From JAFNAG01 sp963824985 (GTDB lineage Bacteria; Acidobacteriota; UBA6911): a stretch of 64,000 nt of DNA. The notes below the pieces were generated by a model that did no database searches, had not been told where the DNA came from, and saw only the letters and a program-made list of their open reading frames with translations. Below are positions 8,412 to 19,470 of the stretch, one piece after another. Each line of letters opens with the position of its first letter. Positions within the stretch are counted from its first letter, which is position 1. The translations under genes were made by a program, and so were the position numbers. The stretch lies in NCBI GenBank assembly GCA_963824985.1, contig CAWGRQ010000048.1:1-64000 (forward strand). Reading direction: 5' to 3'.

Positions 8412-9776
8412 CGTGGTCCGCGAAAATCCGAAACAGCCTCGGAACCTCGCGTCGCCGCCCAGTTGGGGTAAAATCCGTTCTGTCCTTCCAGCCCAGCACG
8501 GGCTCCGATATTCCCCCATTTCTCAGGTCGAGCTTTTCATCCAAAGAGTTGAGACACATGTGGCGGGAGGTTTCTCTATATCAGAATGCATCCGACGATA
8601 ACTACGCAGCCAGCCGGTAATCGTGATGTAAGCCGTTCAAAACCGGGATCGCCACAAGTCTACCGCCCACCGGCTTCGGCTCAGCCAACACTGGATCAGG
8701 ATCCGGTATCCCGTTCAACCCTTGATGCACGCGGCCGTGGTTGTACCAGCCAAGGAATTCGCAGAGAACATGCCGAAGATGCCGTCTCATTCCAGATCAG
8801 CATTCGGTCGAGACACTCCCGGCGAAGCGTCCCTATCAGCCGCTCAATGTGTGCCGCCGCATTGGGCGCGCCATACGGAATCGCGTATCCCCCGGATGCC
8901 CATCTCCTGCCAGAGCCACTCATCGAATGCTGATCGACACGAAACCCACTTCCCTGCGTTCTCAACTCGTAACGGACGTCCGAATTGGCCAAACTTCCCG
9001 TCATTGTCGTGAAGCAGGAACTTCGGCTGCTCCTCGAAGCAGACGTTCCGGATCTGTTGTTTCGTCCACTCGAGCGTCGGATGATCGGTTACATGCAGGT
9101 GAATGACCTTTCGACTGGCAATCTCCATGACGACGAACACATAAAGGACCTGAAACCCTACGGTGTGCTGCACAAAGAAGTCACAGGACCACATGGCCTT
9201 GGCCTGGTTCTTCAAAAAGCTTCTCCAGGCTTGGGAATCTCTTGGTCCGAGACGCCTTTTGACCATGTATCTCCGGACGGTCGAGCAGGCGTGGCGAATA
9301 CCAAACTTCACCTCCAATTCCAAGGCGATGCGATCCTCCCCGTACTCGGGATGATCGGAGGATATCCGCCGGATGAAGTCGATGTGTTCATTGGGAATGG
9401 CGGGTCTGCCTGGCCTGTTCTGGGACTTCTTCCGCCAGAACTCGCGAAACTTCCTCTCGCGCCATCGAATCACGGTCTCTGGTTTTACGAGGATCAACTC
9501 CGATCTCCAGTCACTCCAGATCTTTGAGAGCAACGACCAGAACAGACGGTCGCTGTTTCTCAGCGAGGGCTTCTTCGACTTGCGCTTGTATACGACGAGC
9601 TGCTGTCTGAGAGCGAGAATTCGGATCCAGCGACGTCCGATTGAACCAGGCGAAGATTGCCAAATTGAGAGACTGCAGGACCATCATCATGAGCAGAATT
9701 TTCATGCCTGCAGGATGGATCTCCGAAACTGGGAAATCCAACAAAATCAGTCGGGATGGAGTTTTCGCGGATCACG
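8412..9776 (-). mobile_element. insertion sequence copy C
   Basis: This 1365-bp element has the same termini as copy B (CGTGGTCCGCGAAAA at the left, and the complement of CGTGATCCGCGAAAA at the right) and is nearly identical to it in sequence. It preserves the uninterrupted MITE target site. Its right end has cut off a TonB-receptor gene, of which only the last codons remain (9777-9878). No target duplication is evident. Confidence 0.85.
8602..9705 (-). pseudogene. DDE transposase of insertion sequence copy C, multiply frameshifted
   Basis: This is the same protein as in copy B. Compared with copy B, extra single bases lie near 9630 (after FNRTS), 8783 and 8886. They split the protein into an N-terminal piece, a central piece with WSCDFF and LLHDNDGKF, and a C-terminal piece. 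The indels differ from the one in copy B, so each copy is inactivated independently. Alternatively, the single-base differences reflect assembly error between near-identical repeats. Confidence 0.75.
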
Positions 9777-9878
9777 GGAATTCCTGCGTCCATCGTGGAG
9801 GCTCCGGCATTCGGGCGCGCCGTCAATACGGTGATCGAAGCGCGCCAGGTGCAGTTTGTGCTGAAGTTCATCTTTTAG
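9777..9878 (+). pseudogene. 3' remnant of an Oar-like TonB-dependent receptor
   Basis: The 33 codons between the insertion sequence and the stop at 9878 read PASIVEAPAFGRAVNTVIEARQVQFVLKFIF. An ending in QFxLKFxF is characteristic of the last beta-strands of acidobacterial carboxypeptidase-regulatory/TonB-dependent receptors. Insertion of copy C removed the rest. The stop codon overlaps that of the convergent kinase gene. Confidence 0.6.
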
Positions 9879-12800
9879 CGGATGATCGGGTCGACGACGA
9901 ATCCGCTGATGTCGAATTCCTCATCGCCGAAGACGGCGAACCCGATGCGGCCGCGCGCGGGGATGTTCGCCGGAATCGAATAGCGGCCCCACTCCCGGAT
10001 GCCGGTGGTGGTCGTGCCGCTGGTGATGCCGCCCTTTGGCGATCATCTGGTTTCCGGAAAGCTCCATGAGCACATCGACCGACTCGGCCCGGTTTCTCCC
10101 GAAGGGGAAGGGGAGCGGAACCTGCTGCACGGCCGAAGGCTGTCCGTCCTTGACGACCGAAAAGCAGATCGTGTTGCGTCTGGCCTTGTCCGGGTGTTTT
10201 TCACTGATCAGCTGGATCAGGCAGTAGTTGCGGGCATCCTGCCACCTCACGAGCCAGGAAATCAGGGCTCCCCGGGTCAGCCGGAGCTGGAAATTCTGCC
10301 GGATATCCTGATAGAGGCGGTCCTTGAGGATTCCAAACCCGGCGCCGGAGGCATGCATCAGCCGGTCGGCGAGCCAGCCCGCCGGATGCTCCCAGTTATC
10401 CAGGCTCAGGAACGCATCGGCGTAGCCCGCGGCGACGGGTGCGGCAACCACGGGCTCGAGTACGGCCTGCAGTACCGTGGTCTGGCGGTCCTGGACCGTA
10501 ACTGTCTTCTGCAGCGGCTTGTATCCCGCCAGGGAAAGCTCCACCGCGTGGGCTCCGGTCTCGAGTTCCAGCTGTTTCTGCCTGCCCGTGTCAAACGTGC
10601 GGGCGCCGATTTTAGCCGTCGCACCTTCGGGTTGAATGCTGAATTGCAGGGTGCCCTGTGTCCTCTCGAGGCTGAAAGGTTCCGCCCGGGCTTCTCCCGC
10701 GCGGAATTCAACCGGTTTCTCAATGTCGCGATAACCGTCTTTTTGCAGTCTCAGCCTGTGTGCCCCAGGATCGACTTTGATGCCGTTGAGCGGCGTGGAT
10801 CCTTTGTACTGGCCGTCGATGTATATTTCGGCTTCGGGAGGGACGGAGGAGACGCTGAGCACGGCCGGGCTGGCCGCCATGGGCGCGAGGTTCATCTGGA
10901 TTCGGGAAGGCTCGCCGGGCTTGAGATTGAGCATCTCCAGCCTTTCCTGAAATCCCGGCTTCACAATCTTGAGGATCCGGCTGTCCGGCTTCACCGACTC
11001 CAGCCGCAGGTTTCCGGCGCTGTCCGTGGCGCCCCGGGATACGTCGTCGATGAACACTTCGGCGCCGGGGGCGTTCGTGGCTACAACCAGGGTGGCACCC
11101 ACGGGCTCCAGGGCCACCACCTGGTCCATCGCCCGGCCTGCCTCCAGCTGAACGGTGGTATCGCGCTGAACATACCCGTTCTTGCGAATGGTGAGCCTGG
11201 CCGGCCCCGGTTTGAGATTCGGCAGAATGAGGCTCCCGTTCGCGGTTGTGCCCATATTCCTGCCGTCCAACAGGACGAAAGCGTCAGATGGAGTAGTCAG
11301 GATGCGGAGAACGGCCAGTCCGGATGTGACGGCGATGGGGCGGAGAGGTTCGTCGAACAGATAGGTGATGCCGGCGGGAAATGTGATTTCCTTCCGGATA
11401 TTCTCATAGCCCTCTTTGAAAAGGACGATGCTGTGGGGGCCACCCTTGAGGGAAAAGGAACGGACTGACCCGGCGGCTCCCGTCTGTCCCGCTTCCTGCC
11501 CGTCGATCTGTATCGTGGCGCCCGCCTGGTCGGTCTTGATGTTCACGCGGGCCGACAATGGCTCCAGCTTCAGAGACTGGTCCGGGTTCACTCCCTCCAC
11601 CACGTCGATCGATCGGGTCACGGGAGTGAATCCCTCTTTGACGGCCATCAACGAATGCTGCCCCGGGGGGAGCGTTTCGAGTGCGAGCCGGCCGGAACTG
11701 GTGATGCCGATCAGGCGGTTGTCCAGAAGAATGGAAACCCCATCAGGTTCCGAAATGAAATTCACATGCCCGGCCGGCGCTTCAGGCCGCAGCTTGAAAA
11801 CGATATAGGCGGCACCGATCAGGAGCAGGCTCAGCACGCCCACAGCCGGCCATGAGCGCAGCCAGGCGGCCGCTCGGCTGCCGGGTTTCAGGATCAGAGT
11901 TGTGTCCTGGCCGTTCGCGATCCCGTCGGGAACCCGCCGCGCCTGCGCCGCCAGGCGCCGGCGCTCGCGCTCGCGTTCCTTATCCCGCGCTCGCGATTCC
12001 TTTTCGAGCACTATCAGCAATTTCCCGGCTTCCTGGTGGCCGGCATCCAGGCGGAGGGCTTCCTGGACGGCCGCCAGGCCGAGTTCGAGCTCGCCACGCC
12101 CCCGTTCCTGGCGTGCCTGGAGGATCAGAGCCGCGATCTGATCCTGCCGGTGCCTGGACTCCTGGGTTTCATCGATGCGGCGCAGCAGCTTCTGCGCTTC
12201 GGTATTTCCCACATCCAGCATCAGGGCCTGGCGGGCATGTGCGGCGGCCTGGGCAAAATCGCCGGCCGCCAGCGCCCGGGAACTCTGCGCCAGCAGCGCG
12301 GACAATTCTCCCCGCTTGTTCCTCTCCTGCTGAGCGGCGTCAATGGTGTGCGCCAGTTCCTTGGCCTCGGCGTTCTGGCTGTCCAGCAGCAGGACCTCGC
12401 TCACCATCCGGGAAGCCGCCTGCAGCTCCTGCGATCCCAGGGACTGGCGCGCCCCGGCGAGCAGTTCGGCAATGCGGTTGCGCGTGTGCTGTTCCGCCAG
12501 GGCATGCTCGATCCGGTCGAGGAGATCCCGGGCCTCGGCATGATCGGGCGCCAGCTCCAGGACCCGGCAAATGGCGGCATGGGCGGCATCGAAGGATTCC
12601 TGGCCGAACAGGCGGCGCGTTTCCGCGAGACCGGCCTGGATCTGCCTATGCAGTTCTTCGGACTGGATGCCGGACCGCGCCTCTTCAATGGCGACGCGCA
12701 CGGTGGCGTCATCTCCCAGCAGTTCGGCCGCGCGCTGCATGGCGCCCAGGGCTTCGCGATATTTCTTCTCGGAGAGCAGCCGGTAGCCCGCGGTCTTCTG

Positions 12801-15131
12801 CTGCTGGCCTTCCTCCTGGCGGCTGCGGCGCGATTTTTCCTCTTCGGTTTTCTGCTGTACCTCCCGAAGCAGCCTGAGCGCCTCGGGGTGATCCACTTTC
12901 AGGTCCAGGATCGCCTGCAGGGATTTGCGGGCATCGAGGTACGCCTGGGCGGCCATGAGCTGGCGCGTGGATTCGAGCAACTGACCGATTTTCCGGAGGT
13001 TCTGTTCTTCCAGCTCCCTCAGCCGTTCGCGTTCGGCTTTCCATGCCGGAACCAGAGCCGCGATGTCCTGGGCGGCCTCGGGCTCCGCCTCGAGGCTGTG
13101 CGCCATCTGGAGCGCAGTGTCGAAATCCCTTCGTTGCGCCGCCTCTCCGGCCCGGCGCAGCACGTCGGCGATCCGCTCACTGCGCTTCCGCGCGGCGAGT
13201 TCGGCCGTGCGCCGGAGCTCCTCGATCTCCTGTTTCAGGATCAAGGCGGCCCGATGATCGGGCTGGAGCTCGAGAATCTCGGCGATGGCGATCCGGGCTT
13301 CGTCCAGCGCTCCCGCCTGCTTGTGGGCCCGGGCTTCGGAAAACAACTTCTGAATCCTGCGCTCCCGCTCGCGCTGTTCGCGTTCTTTTTCTTCCCCCTG
13401 GGCGATGGCGGCTTCCAGGGCCGCCGTGCCCTGGATGTCGGGGCAGGCGGAGATCGCCGCGCCCAGTTCCTGGCGAGCATCCGCCCAGCGGCCCGCTCCC
13501 AGGGCCTGGCGCGCCCGCTCCAGGGCCTGGTCGGCCCGAAGACGCTGCTCCACCGTTTCAATTTGAGTTCTCACCTCCGCCGCGCCCTGAAGGTCGGGCC
13601 AGGTTTCGAGGGCGCGTTCGAGCGCCTGCCGCGCCCGGGGCAGCTCCCGGTTGGCCACCGCTTTCCGGGCTTCGGCCAGGGCTGCCTCCGCCAGGTGGCG
13701 TTTTTCCTCCTGCCTGCGCTTCTCCCTGATCTTCTCGTGGGTGTCTTCCAGCAGAGTGCGGGCGTCGGCGTGATCCGGCTGTAGCGACAGAAGCTCGGTC
13801 AGGCAGGCGCTGCAGTGTATGAGCTCGCCCACGGCGAACCGCCGTTCGGCCTCCTCGAACAGTTCCTGGACCTCTGCGGCTTTCTCCCGTTCTTCGAGGA
13901 TGGCGGCGATTTCCGTCTTTAAGGAGGAGGCCGCGCTCTGCACCGGGGCGTCCCCGGGAATGGCGTCGAGGACCCGAAGCGCTCCCTGGAGATCCCCCGC
14001 CTTGCGCAGCATGTCGGCCTCGCGCAGGACCGGGTGGGCCGCCAGGCGCTGTTCGAGGAGTGCCGCGGTGCGCTCGAACTCCCGGCGCATGCGATCCCGC
14101 AGCTCCAGGAGCGCCATGTAGTCGAAGTGGACCCCCGGCCGGTTCGGAGTGAGTTCCGCGGTGGCCGACGTCGCCGTGGCATCGAAAAACTCTGGGGCGG
14201 ACTTCCTGATGTCTTCGACCTTGACCGCAACGTCCGCCACGAAACTCCGGTTGGCGTGCACCAGATCTTCCAGGCGGGTCAGCTCCAGCCGCGCCTCCTC
14301 GCGCAGTGCGCGCTTCCGCTCCTCGAGCATCGACCGCACGGTTTCCAGCTCCCGCTGGACATCGTCAGCGCCCTGGTAACGCTTGCCGGGATCCTTTTCC
14401 ATGGCGCCGGCGATCACCGCGGCCAGGGCGGAGGGGATGGCGGGATCCAGCCGGTTGACGGGCTCCGGATCGATGTGGGTGATCTTGAAGATCGAGGCGA
14501 AGTCGGTCTCGGCATGGAAGGGTTTGACCCAGGTGAGCAGTTCGTAAGCCACGACGCCGAAGGAAAAAATGTCGCTACGATGGTCAAACCTTTCGCCGCG
14601 CACCTGCTCCGGAGACATGTAGGAGGGGGTGCCCATGAGCGAGACCGTCAGCGTGTGCTCCGACGAGGTCAGTCGTGCCAGCCCGAAGTCGAGGATCTTC
14701 ACCTGACCCGCCCGGGTGATGAAAATGTTGGCGGGCTTGACGTCACGGTGAATGACGCCCCGGGCATGCGCGTGCGCCAATCCCTCCACGATTTCCGTCA
14801 GAATGCGCAGCTTCTGTTCCAGAGACATCGGAGCCTTGCGCGCGATCAGCGATTTCAGGTCCGATCCCTCGAGATACTCCATCGCGATGTAGGCCTGGCC
14901 TGCATCCTCGTCCAGCTCATAAATGGTGATGATGTTTTTGTGCGAGAGCGTGCCCGCGGAGCGGGCTTCCTGCAGGAACCGGCGCCGGTTCTCCGGGTCT
15001 TCATCCCGGTGGGTGAACAGGGTCTTGATCGCCACAACTCTCCCGATACGCGGATCGAGAGCTTTGTACACGATCCCCATGCCACCCGTGCCGATCTTCT
15101 CCTGGATGCTGTACTTGCCTATTTTTTCCAA
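9875..15131 (-). CDS. Ser/Thr protein kinase with coiled-coil/TPR-like region and PEGA repeats (one frameshift)
   Basis: Residues 1-270 are a complete Hanks-type kinase: glycine loop GTGGMG (14-19), VAIK Lys36, HRD at 128-130, DFG at 148-150 and a GTPSYMSPEQ activation segment. Residues 290-1080 are highly charged helical repeats, with a recurring AxxxLDxxDxxLQPDHxxA-like unit resembling TPRs. A single membrane segment follows (SWPAVGVLSLLLIGAAYIVF, about 1095-1115). At least five PEGA-type beta repeats come next (VNFISEPDGVSILLDNRLIG and similar, to about 1570), then a C-terminal beta-sandwich. Near 10030 one extra base moves the frame. With it removed, the protein continues GITSGTTTTGIREWGRYSIP and ends FVVDPIIR at 9875, giving 1751 residues. 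Topology suggests a cytoplasmic kinase with an external sensor domain. A structurally similar pseudokinase lies at 60.7-63.8 kb. Confidence 0.85.
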
Positions 15132-15318
15132 GTTCGTACAGTGGCGGTAAAACGGATGCCCCAGCGCGGGCCGGATTCAAGTGCGTCTCGAGACCGCCCG
15201 GCGCTGCCGCGTTCCGGAATGTCTGCTGCCATTCCATTCTATAGCGGCGCGAGACGATGGACCAGCAAGTTTTGGGCCCTTTCCGGGACTTCTCCCGGTT
15301 TCTTCACCGCCTGCGGCT

Positions 15319-16557
15319 TCATGGGCTTCGATCCGGCTGGGAGCCCCTCACCCTGCGGACCAGCAGGGCAAAAACCGCCAGCGCGGCTACCCCGGTGAGC
15401 GCTTCGGTGTACAGCATGCCGTTCGTCGACCAGGCGTCGTGCGCCCAACCGGCGACGCGCAGCATGCCGAGGCTGAACAGGGTGTTGAGCGCGAAGAACA
15501 GATTGATCTTGGTTGCCGCGGCGCTGTCGCCGACGATCGACAGAATCAGCCCGGTGAACGACGCGACAACCATTCCCAGGGTGAAGGTGTAGAAGAGGGT
15601 CGAAGCCGCGTACCCCGCCGAGGTGCGAGGCGACCAGGCGATGACCAGGCAGGCGATCAGACCGAGCGCACAGGTGGTTGCATAGGCCGCGGGTTTGTGG
15701 ATCCGGTCGGCGAGACGACCTCCGGCGAAGCAGCCGGCGACAATCGCCAGACCGCCGCCAAGTCCGAGGACCGTCGAGACTACGTCCGCAGAGGCGTCGA
15801 ATTCGGGACCGATGGCGCTGAAAAGGAACATCGCTGCCCCGGTGCCGATCGGCAGGATGGCCAGGAGCAGGGCGATGCGTCCGATGCGGGCATGCATCAG
15901 GCCGGCGAGTTCCCGCCAGGCATCACTCATCCGGCCCCGCATGGTTGCGTCGGCGAGCGCACGAGGGGGCTCCTCGACCCTGACGAGCGGCAGCGCGCAT
16001 CCGAGCACGATCGCCGCGAGCGTCAGGCCGGCCATCCACGCCGAAGGGGAATGCTGGATGAGCCACAGGCCAACGCCGCCCCCGGCGGTTTGACCGAACT
16101 GGTTCCCCGACTGAAACCACCCGGCGGCGCGGCCTCTCGTGCCTGCCGTCGTGTTGTGCGCCATGAGCCCTTCCGTGGCAAAGGCAATGAAGGTCGCGGC
16201 AACACTCGTCAAAAGCGTAAGCGCCGACAGGATCGGCGCCGTACTCGGTGATATCGGGATCACCGTCATCGCGATGAGCCCCATGGCTACAAGCCCAACG
16301 GCAATCAGATACCAGGACTTGCGAGACAGTGTGTAGTCACCGATCGGGGCCCAGAGGAACTTCCATCCGTTGGCCAGAAACGTCATCCCTACGATGCCCG
16401 CGATGGCCGACACCCCGAGACCCGATTTTGCGCCCAGGTACCCGAGGGCGACCGACGGAAAGCCGATCGCCAGGCCCAACGGGAAATAGAGAACCCCCCA
16501 GACCCAGGGGTGGGGAAGCACGCGCCCGGCGGATGCCGGAATGGCGGTGGAGGACAT
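15319..16557 (-). CDS. MFS-family permease
   Basis: The product is 412 residues with about twelve hydrophobic segments (for example GVLYFPLGLAIGFPSVALGYL, IALLLAILPIGTGAAMFLF and AALAVFALLVRR) and a central cytoplasmic loop. The arrangement resembles AmpG/PAT-type major facilitator transporters, which import muropeptides or other solutes, but no substrate motif is evident. ATG at 16557 (MSSTAIPASAGR) is preferred. A GTG at 16575 would add six residues, and neither has a good ribosome binding site. The gene stands alone between the kinase and a repeat field. Confidence 0.7.
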   Translation of the reverse strand: MSSTAIPASAGRVLPHPWVWGVLYFPLGLAIGFPSVALGYLGAKSGLGVSAIAGIVGMTFLANGWKFLWAPIGDYTLSRKSWYLIAVGLVAMGLIAMTVIPISPSTAPILSALTLLTSVAATFIAFATEGLMAHNTTAGTRGRAAGWFQSGNQFGQTAGGGVGLWLIQHSPSAWMAGLTLAAIVLGCALPLVRVEEPPRALADATMRGRMSDAWRELAGLMHARIGRIALLLAILPIGTGAAMFLFSAIGPEFDASADVVSTVLGLGGGLAIVAGCFAGGRLADRIHKPAAYATTCALGLIACLVIAWSPRTSAGYAASTLFYTFTLGMVVASFTGLILSIVGDSAAATKINLFFALNTLFSLGMLRVAGWAHDAWSTNGMLYTEALTGVAALAVFALLVRRVRGSQPDRSP

Positions 16558-16837
16558 GGAGGGGCATTCTAGCACGGCTTCGCCGTCGTTTGTGCATCAC
16601 TTCCGAGTGCCGCTGCACTGGAATCCCGTGAAACCTCGAAATCCTCCGGACCTCGAAGACCCTGGATTCTGGAACCTGTGGGTGCTTCACGATTCGGATG
16701 ACGATCCTCAGGCGCGTCTGCCGGGAATGAAGGGTGTCGGTGGGGTGACGATGCGCGGCGGGCATGGCGGTTAAAACGGAGTGCCTGTTCCGAAAATAAG
16801 ACCGAATGTGGCGCCAATTCACTCTTCCATCCCTGTG

Positions 16838-17090
16838 CCGCCCTTTCAGGGCTTGAAATCTCGGCACCTTAACCCAGGGCTTACGCCCTGGGCTGTGCTA
16901 TTGCGCCCTTTCAGGGCTTAGCCGCTCACGACCGCAACAATCCTGAAGAGTCAGGCAGTTTACGACTGCAACAATCCCGAAGGGTCAGGCAGTTCACGAC
17001 TGCCATAATCCCGAAGGGATGGTGCAACAAAGCCCAGGGCGTGAGCCCTGGGAAAACGGGAGAGCTGGCAACAGCCCTGAAAGGGCGGCG
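16838..17090. repeat. palindromic repeat cluster with 34-bp tandem units
   Basis: Outer inverted segments carry CCCAGGGCTTACGCCCTGGG near 16868 and its partner CCCAGGGCGTGAGCCCTGGG near 17033, together with CCCTTTCAGGGCT and AGCCCTGAAAGGG. Between them lie three imperfect tandem units of about 34 bp (16928-17020), each reading roughly ACGACTGCAACAATCCCGAA followed by GGGTCAGGCAGTT. No coding frame is supported. The pattern is that of a dispersed non-coding repeat, not of a CRISPR, because the units are directly adjacent without unique spacers. Confidence 0.65.
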
Positions 17091-17117
17091 CAGAGAACGC
17101 GCGATGAGAGCACAAAA

Positions 17118-17570
17118 CATTTTCATGCATCACCGGGTGCGCCATAGGCGCATGAGAAGCTGCTCCGAAAATAGCTCTTTGCGCCCTCGCGTCATTGCGC
17201 TAAAAAAATCAACGCAAGGACGCCAAGACGCAAAGCCAAAAGATTTTCATGCGTCACCGGGTGCGCCACGGCGCATGAGGAGCTGCTCCGAAAACAGAGT
17301 CTCCATCCAGCAGCCATCGGGGTCGCAATCGCTGTCGATATCGAAACCGAGACCGAGACCGATTCCGATAGCGAACCCGACGTATCTCCTCTGCTGCCAG
17401 TCTTTTTCATGCGTCACCGGGTGCGCCACGGGCGCGTGAGAGGCTGTTCCGAGAATAGCCTGGGACCGCGCGTGTCCCGCGCGCATGGCTTTTGGAATCA
17501 GGCGCACATGCGGGCGAGACGCCCGCGCACCCTGGACCGATGCCGCACATTTTCATGCGTCACCGGAATG
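17118..17570. repeat. dispersed repeat family, four copies
   Basis: The core TTTTCATGCGTCACCGGGTG is followed by CGCCACGGGCGCATGAG and a GCTGCTCCGAAAA tail. It occurs at about 17118-17174, 17242-17300 and 17402-17460, and as a truncated copy at 17549-17567. A related copy lies at 60430-60470. Between copies two and three there is a stretch of GA(T/A/C)-rich hexamer-like sequence (about 17320-17390) that also accompanies the 60.4-kb copy. No gene is visible in the roughly 1.1 kb from 16576 to 17709. Confidence 0.7.
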
Positions 17571-17571
17571 A

Positions 17572-17620
17572 AATGCGGGCGCCGCCGCCGCACCAAATTT
17601 GCGGCGGCGGCGCCCGCATT
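17572..17620. terminator. perfect 20-bp GC-rich hairpin
   Basis: AATGCGGGCGCCGCCGCCGC at 17572-17591 and its exact complement at 17601-17620 enclose a 9-nt loop. It lies about 90 bp beyond the stop of the minus-strand FKBP gene and could stop transcription, although no U-run follows. A second, smaller hairpin (ATCCGTCCG/CGGACGGAT, 17659-17684) lies between it and the gene. Confidence 0.5.
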
Positions 17621-17709
17621 GCCATCTGAGGACGGTGTGGATCCAGGCCGGCTAATCCATCCGTCCGATTCTGACCGGACGGATCCTTGTGGCGCCGCGC
17701 GCCGGCGGG

Positions 17710-18330
17710 CTACTGGATCTTGATCAGCTCGACGTCAAACACAAGCATGCCGTAAGGCGGCTTCTGGCCCATGTAAGCCAAATTTTCCGGGATCCAGAAG
17801 CGCATTTTCTGCCCCTCAACCATCAACTGCAGCCCTTCGGTCCAACCGGAGATAACCTGATTGAGCTGGAAGCTTATAGGCTTGCCCGCTACCATCGAGC
17901 TGTCGAATAGTTTGCCGTCGGTCGTCCACCCTGAATAATGAACGGTGACGTTGCTGCTCGAGGAAGGATGCCTGGTTCCCGTCCCTTCTTTCAGGCTCTT
18001 GTATGCGAGGCCGCTCGGGGTCAGCCTGGCGTCGGCAGGCGGCGCCTTGACATCGTCGGGCGCCCTGGTCGGCGAGGGGACGAAAGAGATAAGCTCGATG
18101 TCGAACACCAGCATCCCTTTCGGCCTTCCTTCACGGCCTTTATAGGCGAGCGCCTCGGGGATCCAGATGCGACGCTTCTCGCCGGCCACCATCAGCCGCA
18201 CCGCTTCCCCCCATCCCGGAATGACGCGATCGACGCCAAAGGAGGTCGGGGCGCCACGGACAACCGAGCTGTCGAACATCTTCCCGTCCGTGGTCCATCC
18301 GGTGTAATGGACGGTAACAATATCGGTAGC
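17710..18330 (-). pseudogene. tandem FKBP-type peptidyl-prolyl isomerase, 5' end missing
   Basis: Two FKBP domains are readable. The first begins in mid-domain with NPAATDIVTVHYTGWTTDGKMFDSS and continues to GRPKGMLVFDIELISF. The second runs from LTPSGLAYKSLKEGTG to PPYGMLVFDVELIKIQ. Both keep the VHYxGW, FDSS and GMLVFDxEL landmarks. Upstream of the first domain the frame stays open for about 30 codons into the neighbouring gene, but contains no ATG, GTG or TTG before a stop. The only ATG is internal (18279) and would remove the first beta-strands. The N-terminus and any signal peptide therefore appear deleted, leaving the gene abutting the DUF4097-like gene. Confidence 0.7.
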
Positions 18331-18383
18331 TGCGGGATTCTCCTTCCCGGAACCCGGTGAGATTTCGGCCCGACACCTGTTCT

Positions 18384-19379
18384 CTACCTGATGGTGATGC
18401 CGCCGGAGTGGGTGGTAACCTCAATCAGGCGGCCGCCGCCGCGCACCTTTCCCCGCATTTCGTGCTTGCCGATGGTTCCGGTTACTGTGATGGGAAGGTC
18501 CGTGGTAATCTGCCCCGAACTCGAGCGCGCGTACAGGTCGAATGCGGCTCCGGTTCCCAGGTTTAGGGTAACGCTTCCGGAGGAAGCGTCAATATTCCAG
18601 TCACCCGCCGGAATGCCGCTGGCCCGAATTCCTCCGCTGCCGCTCTCGGCACGGAGCGAGCCGTTCACACCGGAAACCACAATCGATCCCGACCCGGTGC
18701 CGGCCTCGACATCCAGCGCGCCGCCATGCTCGGCCGCTACCTGCTCCAGGGTGATGCCTCCGCTTCCGGTTCCCGCCTTGATCGAGCCGGAGATGCCCAG
18801 GGCGTGGATCGAGCCGCTGCCCGTTTGCGCCTCCACCGTGCCGGCGATCTGATCAAGCCTGATGCTGCCGGACCCGGTATGGGCGACCACTCCGCTTCCG
18901 ATATCGGCCATTGTAATCGATCCCGATCCTGTGCTGGCATTGACCGCACCCCGGATCCCTTCAATATCCTGGCTGCCGGAGCCCGTACTCGACCGGACGG
19001 TGGTTTCGGCCGGAACGATGATCTCATAGCTGATGGAGACGTTATTCCGGTAATCTGAATTGTCGATCCGGCCGATCCGGATGACATTGCCGGTCTGCTC
19101 GATCGGAGGATTCTCCATCAGATAGCGCACCTTCTCCTGGGCATTGTTCTTCCGATCGTCACGCGCCCGGATTTCCCCGAAAATCTGTATCGCCGACGCG
19201 CTCCCCGCTCTCACTGCGATCCTGCCGGATCCGGTGGAGACATCGAGACTTACCGGTCCGCTCACGGTCAGGGTGCGCTCGAACTTGCCCTCCACCGCGG
19301 GATAGGCGAAGTCGCAGGCGGCCAGAGCGATCAGAATCAGACCCAACGGCACGACAGCTGCTAATCTGCAACGTTTCAT
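18384..19379 (-). CDS. DUF4097-like beta-repeat lipoprotein
   Basis: This 331-residue protein starts at 19379 (MKRCRLAAVV), with GGGGG 9 nt upstream. A lipoprotein signal is present (LGLILIALAACDFAYP), so Cys at about 22 would be lipidated. The mature part is a chain of GSGSI/GSGGI repeats: ASTGSGSITMADIGSG, AHTGSGSIRLDQIAG, AQTGSGSIHALGISG, AGTGSGGITLEQVA and so on. These form the right-handed beta-helix typical of the DUF4097/DUF2807 putative auto-transporter-adhesin head family. Such proteins are often controlled by nearby ECF or PadR regulators in Acidobacteriota; none is adjacent here. The function is unknown beyond an envelope location. Confidence 0.8.
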   Translation of the reverse strand: MKRCRLAAVVPLGLILIALAACDFAYPAVEGKFERTLTVSGPVSLDVSTGSGRIAVRAGSASAIQIFGEIRARDDRKNNAQEKVRYLMENPPIEQTGNVIRIGRIDNSDYRNNVSISYEIIVPAETTVRSSTGSGSQDIEGIRGAVNASTGSGSITMADIGSGVVAHTGSGSIRLDQIAGTVEAQTGSGSIHALGISGSIKAGTGSGGITLEQVAAEHGGALDVEAGTGSGSIVVSGVNGSLRAESGSGGIRASGIPAGDWNIDASSGSVTLNLGTGAAFDLYARSSSGQITTDLPITVTGTIGKHEMRGKVRGGGRLIEVTTHSGGITIR

Positions 19380-19470
19380 GGCGTTCATCCCCCATTGTCC
19401 AGGTAATACGATTTCCCGCTCGGAGAGGTTCAATCAAATCGACGGAAATGGCCCACCGGCTTTCTTCCCG

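Noticed and set aside
9999..14200. Several long plus-strand reading frames opposite the large kinase gene
   Set aside because: They are shadows created by the high-GC codon pattern of the kinase; none shows a domain or a ribosome binding site.
16927..17570. Possible CRISPR array
   Set aside because: The repeat units are either directly tandem without spacers or irregularly spaced by 65-110 bp of non-unique sequence, and there are no cas genes.
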